Origin: Selenomonadales bacterium
GTDB lineage: Bacteria > Bacillota > Negativicutes > Sporomusales > UBA7701
Direction: 5' to 3'
Length of the DNA: 64,000 nt
Assembly (NCBI GenBank): GCA_029976065.1
Contig: JARKNV010000003.1
Coordinates: forward strand, 1 to 64,000
Shown: positions 48,561 through 57,766 of the stretch, one piece after another
How positions within the stretch are numbered: the first letter of the stretch is position 1
Layout: every line of letters begins with the position of its first letter
Program-made: the position numbers and the translations under genes
Notes under the pieces: model-generated
The model's database searches: none
Seen by the model: only the letters and a program-made list of their open reading frames with translations
Told to the model about the DNA's origin: nothing

Positions 48561-50222
48561 ATGTATCAAAGTCAACGGCGAATTTTCGGCCTGGCGGTTT
48601 TGTTCACCATCCTCTGCGGCCTGCTTGCCGGCCGGCTTTTCTACCTGCACATCGTCGCCGGCCCGCGGCTGGCGCTGATGAGCCTGAGCGGCCGCGTTCA
48701 GGAAGTGCCTGTCGACGTCGATCGGGGCGAAATCCTCGATCGCGGCGGCGTGCCGCTCACCAACACCGCCCAGCATTTCAGCCTGGCCGTCTTTCCGACC
48801 CAGATCGCCGACGAGCGGCAGGCGGCCAGGGAACTGGCCGAGCTTACCGGTCTGGACGCAGACAGAATCGCGCTCCGCATCGGCCGCGACAAGCTGCCGT
48901 TCAAGCTCAAGACCGACATGGATGCGATGACCGCCCGCAAAGTCAACGCCCGCCGCATACCAGGCGTCATGGCGGTGGCCGAGAAGATGCGCTACGGCTA
49001 CAGCTCGCTGGCCGCCCATGTCGTCGGCTACATAAACGCCGCCGACAACCACGGCGTCAGCGGCATCGAGGGCATGTACGACGATATTCTCCGCGGCAGC
49101 CAGCCCACCTATCTGGTGGCGGTCGTCGACGCCGGCCAGCAGCTTATTCCCGGTCTCGGCTACAAAAGGGTCAGGCTGGCGGACAACAGCGGTCCCAGCC
49201 ATGTCGTCCTCACCATCGACAGCCGGGTGCAGAAAATCGTCGAAAAAGTGATGGACCAGCAGATAGGCAAAGGAGCGGTCGTCGTCCTGCGCCCCGCGAC
49301 GGGCGAGATACTGGCGATGGCTTCCCGGCCGGCCTTCGACGCCAACAACCTCGGCGAATACCTCGGCCGGGAGACGGCGCCGCTCCTGAACCGCGCGGTG
49401 GCCGCCTACCAGCCCGGCTCGGTATTCAAGCTGGCGGTGGCCGCCGCCGCCCTGGAAGAGCAAGTGGTCCGCCCCGACGACAAATTCTATGACCCGGGCT
49501 ACATCGACATCAACGGGCTCAGATTCAAGGGGTGGGATTACGACAAAGGCGAACGCGGCAGCCTCACGTTCGCCGAAGCCATGGCCTACTCCAGCAACCC
49601 CGTGCTCATCCAGGTGGGCATGAAGCTCGGGGCGGCCAAGCTTATCGACTACGCCGGCCGGTTCGGTTTCGGCCGCAAAACCGGCCTGGCCTTCGACGGC
49701 GAAGCGGACGGCAACCTGCCGGCGCCGGACAGCGTCTACCCGGGCGATCTCGCCAACCTCTCCATCGGTCAGGGCACGCTTGAGGCCACACCGCTGCAAA
49801 TCGCCTGCATGGTCGCCACCATCGTCAACGACGGCATAGCCGTCGATCCATACATTGTCAGCCGGCTCACCGCCACCGACGGCACGGTCGTCAAAAATTT
49901 CCCCGCCTCGCGCGGCCGCAGGGTGCTTTCCCGGCGGACAGCCGGACAGATGAGGCAAATGATGCAGGCCGTCACCAGCTTCGGCACAGGGCAGGCGGCG
50001 TATGTCGCCGGCCCGGGCAGCGCCGGCAAAACGGGCACGGCGGAAACAGGGCGCTCGGGCCCCGCCGGCCGGAGCGTCAACCATGCCTGGTTCGCCGGCT
50101 ACGCCCCTCTTGATAATCCCCAGTATGTCATGGTAGTATTTGTAGAAGATGGTATGTCGGGCGGCGACGTCGCCGCGCCGATTTTCCGGGAGATAACCGC
50201 GCGGATTCTCGCCGGCGGCTGA
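48561..50222 (+). CDS. Class B penicillin-binding protein
   Basis: A 553-residue peptidoglycan transpeptidase with an N-terminal membrane helix (about residues 8-28), the PBP dimerisation domain (DVDRGEILDRGGVPL) and a transpeptidase domain with all three motifs: the SVFK serine tetrad near residue 286, SSN near residue 346 and KTGTAE near residue 493. It resembles the FtsI/PBP2/SpoVD group, and without division genes nearby it might serve sporulation or elongation. The ATG at 48561 is preferred because GAGGTGG is just upstream; 48522 is an in-frame alternative without one. Confidence 0.92.
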   Translation: MYQSQRRIFGLAVLFTILCGLLAGRLFYLHIVAGPRLALMSLSGRVQEVPVDVDRGEILDRGGVPLTNTAQHFSLAVFPTQIADERQAARELAELTGLDADRIALRIGRDKLPFKLKTDMDAMTARKVNARRIPGVMAVAEKMRYGYSSLAAHVVGYINAADNHGVSGIEGMYDDILRGSQPTYLVAVVDAGQQLIPGLGYKRVRLADNSGPSHVVLTIDSRVQKIVEKVMDQQIGKGAVVVLRPATGEILAMASRPAFDANNLGEYLGRETAPLLNRAVAAYQPGSVFKLAVAAAALEEQVVRPDDKFYDPGYIDINGLRFKGWDYDKGERGSLTFAEAMAYSSNPVLIQVGMKLGAAKLIDYAGRFGFGRKTGLAFDGEADGNLPAPDSVYPGDLANLSIGQGTLEATPLQIACMVATIVNDGIAVDPYIVSRLTATDGTVVKNFPASRGRRVLSRRTAGQMRQMMQAVTSFGTGQAAYVAGPGSAGKTGTAETGRSGPAGRSVNHAWFAGYAPLDNPQYVMVVFVEDGMSGGDVAAPIFREITARILAGG

Positions 50223-50274
50223 TGTGTGCATGCCGTTCGGCGGAACGTGGATAATATGGTTAACGGAGGTTACC

Positions 50275-51618
50275 GTGGACAATCTCGAACTGGCCCGCCA
50301 CGTCGTGCGCGAGGCCACCAGACAAGGGGCACACGCCGCCGAGGCGTACCTCCTCGATTCCCGGTCGCTGCTCGTCGAAGTGGCCGATCAGGCGGTCGAA
50401 ACCCTCAAATTCGCCAACGACACCGGTGTAGGGGTGCGGATTTTCAGCGGCGATGGCCGGGTCGGCTTCGCCTTCGCCACCGACATTTCCACCGCCTCGC
50501 TGAACACGGCCGTCCGCCAGGCTATCGCCAACAGTCGCAGCACTTTTCCCGACCGGTACAACGCCTTGCCGGCCCCCGCCGCCACTCGACAGCCGGCCTT
50601 AAAGCTCCTCGACCCGGCAATCTCCGCCGCCCCGGTCGAACAAAAAATCGCCCTCGCCAAAGCCGTTGAAGAGGCGGCCCGCAAGGCCGACGGCCGTGTC
50701 AGACGCACGGAACGGTGCGTCTACGAAGACGCCGAATACGGCGTCGCCATAGTCAATTCCCGCGACCTGGAGGTGTACTACCGCTCGGGGTACTGCGGCC
50801 TGTACGGAGTCGTCCTCGCCGAAGACGGCGCCGACGTCCAGACCGGCATGGGGCTCGCCTACGCCCGGGACTTCGCCGCCCTGGACCCCGACGCCGTCGG
50901 CCGGGAAGCGGCCCGCGAAGCCTGCCTCCTCCTGGGCGCGAAAGAAATCGGCACAGCCAAAGCCGCCATCGTCCTGCCGCCGTATATAGCCACCAGCTTT
51001 CTCGCCGTCCTTGTTCCCGCCCTTAGCGCCGATGCCGTGCAAAAAGGCCGTTCACTCTTTACTGGCAGCGTCGGCAAAAGAGTCGCTTCGCCGCTGCTCT
51101 CTCTGATCGATGACGGCCGCCTCGAAGGCGGCGTCGCCAGTTCGCCGGTCGACGGCGAAGGCGTGCCCACCCGCCGCACCGAGCTCATCGCCGGCGGGGA
51201 ACTGAAAGGCTTTCTGCACAACACCTACACCGCCGGCCGCGCAGGCACGGACAGCACCGGCAACGGCGTGCGCCAATCCTTCAAAGGCATGCCGGAAGTC
51301 GGCGCGACCAACATCTTCTTCGCGCGCGGCGAAACCCCGCCCAGCGAACTGATCGGCGGCGTCAGGGACGGACTCTACGTCACAAGCGTGATGGGCATGC
51401 ACACCGCCAACCCGATCTCCGGCGACTTCTCCGTCGGCGCCGCCGGCGTATGGATCAGGGACGGCCAATTCACCAAGCCCGTACGGGGGGTGGCGATTGC
51501 CGGCAACATCCTCGGCATCCTCGGCGAAGTGGACGCCGTCGGCGACGACCTGCGCTTCTTCGGCCCCCAGGGAGCGCCCACGCTACGCATCGACAAAATT
51601 ACCATCAGCGGTACATGA
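50275..51618 (+). CDS. PmbA/TldE metalloprotease-family protein
   Basis: A 447-residue member of the TldD/PmbA family. It resembles the PmbA/TldE side: NTYTAGRAGTDSTGNGVR near residue 322 and the C-terminal GIAGNILGILGEVDAVGDD-like part are recognisable (here VAIAGNILGILGEV). The HExxxH metal motif of TldD is not evident. TldE pairs with TldD to cleave peptides, but no tldD gene adjoins it. The GTG at 50275 follows CGGAGG; the open frame before it overlaps the PBP region. Confidence 0.88.
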   Translation: MDNLELARHVVREATRQGAHAAEAYLLDSRSLLVEVADQAVETLKFANDTGVGVRIFSGDGRVGFAFATDISTASLNTAVRQAIANSRSTFPDRYNALPAPAATRQPALKLLDPAISAAPVEQKIALAKAVEEAARKADGRVRRTERCVYEDAEYGVAIVNSRDLEVYYRSGYCGLYGVVLAEDGADVQTGMGLAYARDFAALDPDAVGREAAREACLLLGAKEIGTAKAAIVLPPYIATSFLAVLVPALSADAVQKGRSLFTGSVGKRVASPLLSLIDDGRLEGGVASSPVDGEGVPTRRTELIAGGELKGFLHNTYTAGRAGTDSTGNGVRQSFKGMPEVGATNIFFARGETPPSELIGGVRDGLYVTSVMGMHTANPISGDFSVGAAGVWIRDGQFTKPVRGVAIAGNILGILGEVDAVGDDLRFFGPQGAPTLRIDKITISGT

Positions 51619-51701
51619 TATAGCTCCGGCCTGCTAGGCAATTACGGATAATTGTGGTAAAATATCTGAGTTAGCATGCATGGCAGGAGTGAGGATGGCG
51701 A

Positions 51702-52160
51702 ATGAATAAGAACAGGCCGCGGGTGCTGGTCATCCACGGACCCAATCTGAATTTGCTCGGTCGTCGGGAAACCGACATCTACGGCTTGCTATCCCTGGAG
51801 GAGATCGACCGCCGCCTGGGAGAAAAGGCCGGAGAGCTGGGCCTGGACATCGACATTGTCCAGACCAACCACGAAGGCGTCATGGTCGAAACCATCCAGA
51901 AAGCCATGCAGGATTATGCCGGCATCATCATCAACCCGGCCGCCTTCACCCATTACAGCGTCGCCGTTCGCGACGCGCTCGCGGCCGTGCCTGTGCCGGC
52001 CATCGAGGTCCACCTCAGCAATATCTACAGTCGGGATGAATTTCGTCGCCACTCGGTCGTCTCCCCGGTAGTCAAAGGACAAATCAGCGGCCTGGGGCCG
52101 CTGGGGTATCTGCTTGCCCTGGAGGCCATCGCCGGGCTTGTCGGCGGAGAAAATCAATGA
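51702..52160 (+). CDS. aroQ: 3-dehydroquinate dehydratase, type II
   Basis: A 152-residue shikimate-pathway enzyme. It has the type II motifs IHGPNLNLLGRRETDIYG at the N-terminus, INPAAFTHYSVAVRDAL near residue 74 with the catalytic histidine, and EVHLSNIYSRDEFRRHS near residue 98. Its end overlaps the peptidase gene by four bases (ATGA). aroQ-M24 peptidase-efp is a familiar Firmicutes order. Confidence 0.96.
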   Translation: MNKNRPRVLVIHGPNLNLLGRRETDIYGLLSLEEIDRRLGEKAGELGLDIDIVQTNHEGVMVETIQKAMQDYAGIIINPAAFTHYSVAVRDALAAVPVPAIEVHLSNIYSRDEFRRHSVVSPVVKGQISGLGPLGYLLALEAIAGLVGGENQ

Positions 52161-53215
52161 CCATTCGTCTGGACGCCCTGCGGAATTTCCTTGCCAGCCA
52201 GGAAATAACCGCCGTCATTGTCGCCAAACCGGAAAACCGCCGCTATTTCAGCGGCTTCACCGGCTCGTCGGGCCTGCTCTTCATCAGCGCCGACGCGGCC
52301 CGGCTGATAACCGACTTCCGCTATATCGAACAGGCCGGCCGCGAGGCCCCCGCCTTCACCGTCGTCCGCCACGGCAGCGACATCTACGAAACGCTGGCGG
52401 CGGAAATCAAAGCGGTCGGCGGAGGCAGGATCGGCTTCGAAAGCGACTTCACCGCCTGGGACGCCTGCCAGAAAATGCACCGCTTCATCGCCCAGCCTAT
52501 TCCCGTACACCTGGACAAGCTGCGGATGGTCAAGGACGAGGACGAATTGGCCGCCCTCCGCGTGGCCGTCAAACTGGCCGACGACGCCTTCGAACACATC
52601 GCCGGTTATCTCCGGACCGGGATCAGCGAACGGGACGTCGCCCTCGAACTGGAATTTTTCATGCGCAAGAACGGGGCGGAAAAAGCCGCCTTCGAAATAA
52701 TCGTCGCCTCCGGACCGCGCTCGGCCCTGCCCCACGGACGGGCGGGCGACCGGCGGATAACCGCCGGCGATTTCGTCACCATGGACTTCGGAGCCGTCTA
52801 CAAAGGCTATCATTCCGACATCACCCGCACCGTCGTCGTCGGCAAAGCGTCGGCGCGACAGCGTGAAATATATGATCTCGTACGTGCCGCCCAGCAGGCC
52901 GGCGTCGACGCGGTCGCGGCCGGCAAGACGGGGCGCGAGGTTGACGCGGTGGCCCGCCGGGTAATCAGCGACGCCGGCTACGGCGACTATTTCGGCCATG
53001 GCCTCGGCCACGGCCTCGGGTTGGCCATCCATGAGGAACCGCGCCTCTCGCCGGTGGGCGACGAGGTGCTTGCCCCCAATATGACCGTCACGGTAGAGCC
53101 GGGAGTGTATTTCCCCGACTGGGGCGGCGTGAGGATCGAAGATACCGTGGTTGTAACCGCCGGCGGCGTTCAGGTGCTGACGGCGAGCAGCAAAGAATTC
53201 ATGCAGATAGACTAG
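52157..53215 (+). CDS. M24-family Xaa-Pro peptidase
   Basis: A 352-residue aminopeptidase with an N-terminal creatinase-like domain (about residues 1-130) and a pita-bread catalytic domain. Two-metal ligands are visible: TMDFGAVYKGYHSDITRT near residue 210, GHGLGHGLGLAIHEEP near residue 280, VEPGVYFPDWGGVRIED near residue 315. It should remove an N-terminal residue preceding proline. The start overlaps the aroQ stop, indicating coupling. Confidence 0.94.
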   Translation: MTIRLDALRNFLASQEITAVIVAKPENRRYFSGFTGSSGLLFISADAARLITDFRYIEQAGREAPAFTVVRHGSDIYETLAAEIKAVGGGRIGFESDFTAWDACQKMHRFIAQPIPVHLDKLRMVKDEDELAALRVAVKLADDAFEHIAGYLRTGISERDVALELEFFMRKNGAEKAAFEIIVASGPRSALPHGRAGDRRITAGDFVTMDFGAVYKGYHSDITRTVVVGKASARQREIYDLVRAAQQAGVDAVAAGKTGREVDAVARRVISDAGYGDYFGHGLGHGLGLAIHEEPRLSPVGDEVLAPNMTVTVEPGVYFPDWGGVRIEDTVVVTAGGVQVLTASSKEFMQID

Positions 53216-53247
53216 GATAGCAAAACTAGTATAGTGGAGGTTATGCA

Positions 53248-53805
53248 ATGATTTCTAGCAACGATTTCCGTACCGGCGTGACCATCGAACTCGAGGGCGG
53301 CGTCTGGCAGGTTGTCGATTTCCAGCACGTCAAGCCCGGCAAAGGTTCCGCCTTCGTCCGCACCAAACTCAAAAACGTCAAAACCGGCGCCGTCGTCGAG
53401 CGGACCTTCAACGCCGGGGAAAAAGTCCCCCGCGCCCACCTCGACCAGCGCCAGATGCAGTATCTGTACGAAAGCGACGGCTCGTTCAACCTCATGGACA
53501 ACGAAACCTACGAGCAAATCGCTCTCAGCAGCGAGCAGCTCGGGGACGCCACGCGCTTCCTCAAGGAAAACATGAGCATCGGCGTCCTCTTCTTCCAGGG
53601 CATCGTCATCGGCATCGACATGCCCAACTCGGTCGAACTGGAAGTAGTCGAAACAGACCCCGGCATCCGCGGCGACACCGCCACCGGCGGCACCAAGCCG
53701 GCCAAGCTGGAAACCGGCTATGTCGTAAAAGTGCCGCTGTTCATCAATACCGGCGACGTGCTCAGAATCGATACCCGCACCGGCGACTACATCGAACGCG
53801 CATGA
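53248..53805 (+). CDS. efp: Translation elongation factor P
   Basis: A 185-residue EF-P that relieves ribosome stalling on polyproline. It begins [18 protein letters not shown], has the loop KPGKGSAF with the tip lysine at residue 32, and ends with [17 protein letters not shown]. Length is exactly typical. In B. subtilis the tip lysine is modified by 5-aminopentanol; no modification gene is next to it here. GTGGAGG precedes the ATG and a terminator follows. Confidence 0.97.
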   Translation: MISSNDFRTGVTIELEGGVWQVVDFQHVKPGKGSAFVRTKLKNVKTGAVVERTFNAGEKVPRAHLDQRQMQYLYESDGSFNLMDNETYEQIALSSEQLGDATRFLKENMSIGVLFFQGIVIGIDMPNSVELEVVETDPGIRGDTATGGTKPAKLETGYVVKVPLFINTGDVLRIDTRTGDYIERA

Positions 53806-53810
53806 AACAG

Positions 53811-53844
53811 GGAGGCTGTCCGAAAGGAAGCCTCCGGTTTTTTT
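53811..53844 (+). terminator. Terminator after efp
   Basis: GGAGGCT (53811-53817) pairs with AGCCTCC (53829-53835), then seven T after GG. Confidence 0.9.
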
Positions 53845-53933
53845 CGTCCGGCGGCGCCCCCCAAGTAATGTTTTCGCGCGTATCTGGCAATACTACCTTC
53901 AGCGCCGGCTCATAGCTGAAAAGGGGGGTAATC

Positions 53934-54365
53934 ATGGGCAACATCAAGGAAAAAGTGGCCTATTTGCAAGGTCTTACCAAGGGCCTGAACGTCAGCGGCC
54001 AGTCGTCGGAAGGGAAACTGCTGCTCAACGTGGTCGACGTGCTGCAAGATATGGCTGATGAAATCGACTGCCTGCACTCCGGGCAAGACGACCTGGAAAA
54101 CTATGTGGAAACGATTGACGAAGATCTTACCGATTTGGAGGAAGAAGTATTCGAGGATATCCACGATATCGAGACCGTCGAAGTGGACTGCCCCAACTGC
54201 CATGAGACGGTGGCCTTCGAATCCGACCTTCTCAACGAGGACGATGCCGTCGAAGTCACTTGCCCCAACTGCGGCGAAGTCGTATACGACAACACCCTCG
54301 ACTATGACGACGCCGGCGCCGACGAAGAGATCGTCTTCCGGCGCGATAGCCACCCCGGAGTGTAA
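53934..54365 (+). CDS. Acidic zinc-ribbon protein
   Basis: A 143-residue acidic protein. The N-terminal 75 residues are helical (KEKVAYLQGLTKGL, then a Glu/Asp-rich coiled-coil-like segment), resembling a small N-terminal domain known from clostridial proteins. Two CPNC motifs (CPNCHETV near residue 83 and CPNCGEVV near residue 108) should form one zinc ribbon. Function unknown. GGGGGG precedes the ATG. It is monocistronic, lying between two terminators just before the spoIIIA operon. Confidence 0.78.
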   Translation: MGNIKEKVAYLQGLTKGLNVSGQSSEGKLLLNVVDVLQDMADEIDCLHSGQDDLENYVETIDEDLTDLEEEVFEDIHDIETVEVDCPNCHETVAFESDLLNEDDAVEVTCPNCGEVVYDNTLDYDDAGADEEIVFRRDSHPGV

Positions 54366-54382
54366 CAATAGCCAAAGTCATG

Positions 54383-54408
54383 AAAAATCCCGGTTAACCG
54401 GGATTTTT
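54383..54408. terminator. Bidirectional palindromic terminator
   Basis: A perfect 26-base palindrome, 54383-54395 with 54396-54408, centred on CGGTTAACCG and flanked by A5 and T5, so it could stop transcription from either side. It insulates the spoIIIA operon. Confidence 0.85.
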
Positions 54409-54470
54409 GCTTTTGTGGCATAAAGTTGTTTTTCCGCCAATATCTATGTAAAGAAAGGCGGGACAAAGAT

Positions 54471-55463
54471 ATGCCCTATGGTACGTTAATAGCGAAAACC
54501 CTCTTTCCGTTGCTGGCCCCCGCCATTGCCGCCGTCCTTCGCGCCGCCCCGCCGGAGCTCTTGGCCCAGGCGGGCGAGGTGCGCCTCAGGGCCGGTAAGC
54601 CGCTTATCGTTGTCACCGGCGGCGGCGACACCTTTCTCGACGCCCGCGGCCAGCCGGCCGGACCGGGTGACGCATTCATAGCCGGCAGCGACGATGTCGC
54701 CAAAACCCTGCAACTGATCAGCCGCAACTCGCTGTACGCCTGCGAGGAAGAACTGCGCCAGGGATTCCTGACCGTGGCCGGCGGCCATCGCATCGGCATC
54801 GCCGGCCAGGCCGTCATGGCCGGCGGCGAACTCAAAACCCTCAAGAACATCAGCGCCCTGAACATCCGGCTGGCCCGGGAAATCCGCGGCGCCGCCGACG
54901 CGGTAATGCCCTACGCCGTCAGCGGGGCCCGCGTATTGAACAGCCTCGTCATTTCGCCGCCCCGCTGCGGAAAAACCACCGTGCTCCGGGACATGGCCCG
55001 CCAGCTCAGCAGCGGCATAGGCCGCCTGGGCTTCGCCGGCGTTCAGGTAGGGATCGTCGACGAACGCTCCGAACTCGCCGCCTGCCAGGATGGCCTGCCG
55101 ACAGCCGACCTCGGGCCGCGGGCCGACGTTCTCGACGGTTGCCCGAAAGCGGTCGGGATGCTGATGCTCATCCGCTCGATGGCGCCCCAGGTGATCGTCA
55201 CCGACGAGCTCGGCCGCGAGGCGGACGCCGCGGCGGTGCGTGAAGCCAGCCATGCGGGCGTCGCCGTCGTGGCCAGCGCCCACGGACGGGACGTCGCCGA
55301 CATCGCCGCCCGGCCCTTTCTCGGCGAACTGATCGCCGAACGAATTTTTGAACGGTTCATAATTCTTGGCGATACGCCCTCCGTCGGCACCGTGCAGCTA
55401 ATTGCCGCCGGCGGCGGCGAGGCGATCTATTGCCGGCCCGGGGGGGTAAGGGCATGTGGGTGA
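54471..55463 (+). CDS. spoIIIAA: Stage III sporulation protein AA
   Basis: A 330-residue secretion-type ATPase of the SpoIIIA-SpoIIQ feeding channel between mother cell and forespore. Walker A reads SPPRCGKTTVLRDMARQ near residue 163 and Walker B IVDERSELAACQ near residue 195, with VTDELGREADAAA near residue 244. The ATG at 54471 follows AAAGGCGGGA. First gene of a complete operon; a possible sigma-E promoter just upstream could not be confirmed. Confidence 0.95.
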   Translation: MPYGTLIAKTLFPLLAPAIAAVLRAAPPELLAQAGEVRLRAGKPLIVVTGGGDTFLDARGQPAGPGDAFIAGSDDVAKTLQLISRNSLYACEEELRQGFLTVAGGHRIGIAGQAVMAGGELKTLKNISALNIRLAREIRGAADAVMPYAVSGARVLNSLVISPPRCGKTTVLRDMARQLSSGIGRLGFAGVQVGIVDERSELAACQDGLPTADLGPRADVLDGCPKAVGMLMLIRSMAPQVIVTDELGREADAAAVREASHAGVAVVASAHGRDVADIAARPFLGELIAERIFERFIILGDTPSVGTVQLIAAGGGEAIYCRPGGVRACG

Positions 55464-55975
55464 AACTGCTGGGCAGCGCCATGGTCATTGCCGCCGGCGC
55501 CGGACTCGGCTTCAGCCTCGCGCGGCATTACAGCGAACGGCCGCGCCAGATCGGCCAATTGATCGGCTGCCTGACCGCGCTGGGCTCCTATGTAAGCTAC
55601 GCCGCCCTGCCGCTGGCCGAAGCCCTGGCCCGCTCCGCCGCTGGCCTCGACAGCCCGGTGGGCGATTTTCTGCGGCAGACGTCTGCAAATCTTGCCGGCC
55701 GGAGCTGCCTGTCGCCGCGCGAAGCGCTCGAGGCCGCGCTGGCAGCCGCCGACGGGGACCTCGCCTGGGAGCGGCCGGAGCGGGAAACGCTCCTGCTGCT
55801 CGGCGCCAACCTCGGGGCGACAGGTCGCGAAGAGCAGCAAAAATACCTGGCCATGGTGCTCGAAGAACTGCGGCGGGTCGAACACGAAGCCCTCAGACTC
55901 AGGGATCAAAACGTGAAAATGTACCGGTACCTGGGCGTATGCGGCGGCCTGGCGATAACGATACTGCTCGTCTGA
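55454..55975 (+). CDS. spoIIIAB: Stage III sporulation protein AB
   Basis: A 173-residue protein with membrane helices at both ends (VKLLGSAMVIAAGAGLGFSL and YLGVCGGLAITILLV) and a helical bundle between, related to type II secretion GspF-like folds. The sequence RPRQIGQLIGCLTALGSYVSY is typical of SpoIIIAB. Its start lies ten bases inside spoIIIAA. Confidence 0.93.
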   Translation: MWVKLLGSAMVIAAGAGLGFSLARHYSERPRQIGQLIGCLTALGSYVSYAALPLAEALARSAAGLDSPVGDFLRQTSANLAGRSCLSPREALEAALAAADGDLAWERPERETLLLLGANLGATGREEQQKYLAMVLEELRRVEHEALRLRDQNVKMYRYLGVCGGLAITILLV

Positions 55976-55991
55976 GAAAGGAGCGTCGGCG

Positions 55992-56189
55992 ATGAACCTC
56001 GACCTGTTGTTCAAAATTGCCGGAGTCGGCATATTGATATCAGTATTTCATACCGCCCTGAAACAGGCGGGCAAGGAAGACATGGCCCACCTTTGCACCC
56101 TGGCCGGCTTCACCATCGTGCTCTTCTGGGTGGTCCAGCTCCTGGGGCAGCTATTCACCACCGTCCAGACCGTCTTCAAACTCTACTGA
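55992..56189 (+). CDS. spoIIIAC: Stage III sporulation protein AC
   Basis: A 65-residue protein with two membrane helices (residues 4-20 and 36-58), matching the length and KIAGVGILISVFHTALKQAG pattern of SpoIIIAC. Part of the inner-membrane base of the feeding channel. It lies 16 bases after spoIIIAB with GAAAGGAG before it. Confidence 0.95.
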   Translation: MNLDLLFKIAGVGILISVFHTALKQAGKEDMAHLCTLAGFTIVLFWVVQLLGQLFTTVQTVFKLY

Positions 56190-56199
56190 GGGAAGCGGC

Positions 56200-56586
56200 A
56201 TGGAAATCATCCAGATCGTCGGCCTGGGCTTCATCGTCACTCTCCTTATCCTCATAATCCGCAGCCAGCGGCCGGAGATCGCCGTCCAGATCAGCATCAC
56301 CCTGGCGACGGTGATCTTCCTGCTCGTCCTGGCGAAAATAGAGGTCGTGCTCAACCTGTTCCGCGATCTCGCGGATAAGGCCAGCGTCAGCCAGATGTAT
56401 CTCAACACCATCCTAAAAATAATCGGCATCGCCTACATCACCGAATTCGGAGCCCAGGTCTGCCGCGACGCCGGCGAAGGGGCGGTGGCCGGCAAAATCG
56501 AATTCGCCGGCAAAGTGCTGGTCATGGTCCTGGCCATCCCGATCATTGCCCTGGTGCTGGAAACGATCGTCCGACTCATACCCTGA
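56200..56586 (+). CDS. spoIIIAD: Stage III sporulation protein AD
   Basis: A 128-residue protein with about four membrane helices. IQIVGLGFIVTLLILIIRSQ near the start and TILKIIGIAYITEFGAQVCR near residue 68 are the family pattern. It acts with SpoIIIAC and SpoIIIAE in the membrane. It starts ten bases after spoIIIAC. Confidence 0.95.
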   Translation: MEIIQIVGLGFIVTLLILIIRSQRPEIAVQISITLATVIFLLVLAKIEVVLNLFRDLADKASVSQMYLNTILKIIGIAYITEFGAQVCRDAGEGAVAGKIEFAGKVLVMVLAIPIIALVLETIVRLIP

Positions 56587-56599
56587 GAAGGGAGCCGCA

Positions 56600-57751
56600 A
56601 TGAAAATCTTCGCGACAGTGGCGCTCTTATTCATTCTCTTGGCGCCCTCCGCCCTTGCCGCCCCCGGTGAAGCCGCAGGCGAACTGGCGGAAATCATTTC
56701 CCTCGACGACGTCAACCGCTTCATCACCAAAGCCAACCGCGAACTCAACGAAGACATCCCGCTTCTGAGCGGCGAAACCATCCGCGGCATCGCCGCCCGC
56801 GGCTTCACCCTGGACTGGGAGAGCATCAAACAGTCGCTGGCGGCCCGGCTTTTCCGGGAACTCGTCGCCAACGCCCACCTGATGGGCAAGCTGCTGTTCC
56901 TCGCCGTGCTGTGCGCGCTGCTGCAGAATCTCCAGAATTCGTTCGAGCGCTCGGCCATCTCCCTGCTCGCCTACAGCATCTGCTACATCTTCCTCGCCGT
57001 CATCGCCCTCACTGCCTTCTACAACGCCCTGGTCCTCGCCCGCGACACGGTGGGCACCATGGTCGGTTTCATGGAAGCCCTCCTGCCGCTCCTGATATCG
57101 CTGCTGGCCGGCGTCGGCGCCGTAACCACCGCCACGCTGTTCACCCCCCTCATGCTATTCGTCGTCAGCACGGTCAGCGTCATCGTCAAGGATGTCGTCC
57201 TGCCGCTCTTTTTCCTGGCGGCCGTGCTGCAATGCGTCAACTTCCTGTCCGACAAGTATCAGGTCAGCGCCCTGGCCGGCCTCTTCCGTCAGGGCGGCAT
57301 GGCCGTGCTCGGCCTGACCCTCGTCGCCTTCGTCGGTGTCATCACCGTCCAGGGAGTGGCGGGCGGCGTCGCCGACGGGGTCGCGCTGCGCACCGCCAAA
57401 TACGCCACCGCCACCTTCATACCCGTCGTCGGCAAAATGTTCGCCGACACCGTGGATATGGTCATGGGCGCATCGCTGCTGCTCAAAAACGCCATCGGCC
57501 TGTTCGGCATCGCCACCGTCCTCACCCTCTGCGCGCTGCCGCTCATCAAGCTGGCCTCGCTCATCCTGGTGATAAAACTTGCCGGCGCGCTCGTCGAGCC
57601 GATGGGGGACGAAAAAATGGCCAAATGCCTCGGCGGCATGGGCGACAACCTGATGCTCGTCTTCGGCGGCGTCCTGGCGGTGGCGCTCATGTTTTTCCTG
57701 GCGATAACGCTGATCATCGGCGTCGGCAGCGTGACGATGATGCTGAGATAG
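56600..57751 (+). CDS. spoIIIAE: Stage III sporulation protein AE
   Basis: A 383-residue polytopic protein with a signal peptide (FATVALLFILLAPSALAAPG) and about eight membrane helices, the largest membrane part of the SpoIIIA complex. FMEALLPLLISLLAGVGAVTT near residue 165 is characteristic. The ATG at 56600 gives the signal peptide and follows GAAGGGAG. Confidence 0.94.
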   Translation: MKIFATVALLFILLAPSALAAPGEAAGELAEIISLDDVNRFITKANRELNEDIPLLSGETIRGIAARGFTLDWESIKQSLAARLFRELVANAHLMGKLLFLAVLCALLQNLQNSFERSAISLLAYSICYIFLAVIALTAFYNALVLARDTVGTMVGFMEALLPLLISLLAGVGAVTTATLFTPLMLFVVSTVSVIVKDVVLPLFFLAAVLQCVNFLSDKYQVSALAGLFRQGGMAVLGLTLVAFVGVITVQGVAGGVADGVALRTAKYATATFIPVVGKMFADTVDMVMGASLLLKNAIGLFGIATVLTLCALPLIKLASLILVIKLAGALVEPMGDEKMAKCLGGMGDNLMLVFGGVLAVALMFFLAITLIIGVGSVTMMLR

Positions 57752-57766
57752 GAGGGAGGGCTCGTG

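Noticed and set aside
54418-54445. Sigma-E promoter for spoIIIAA (GCATAAA and CAATATCT)
   Set aside because: The position is right but the -10 box and the 13-base spacer match the consensus poorly, so it is not listed as a feature.
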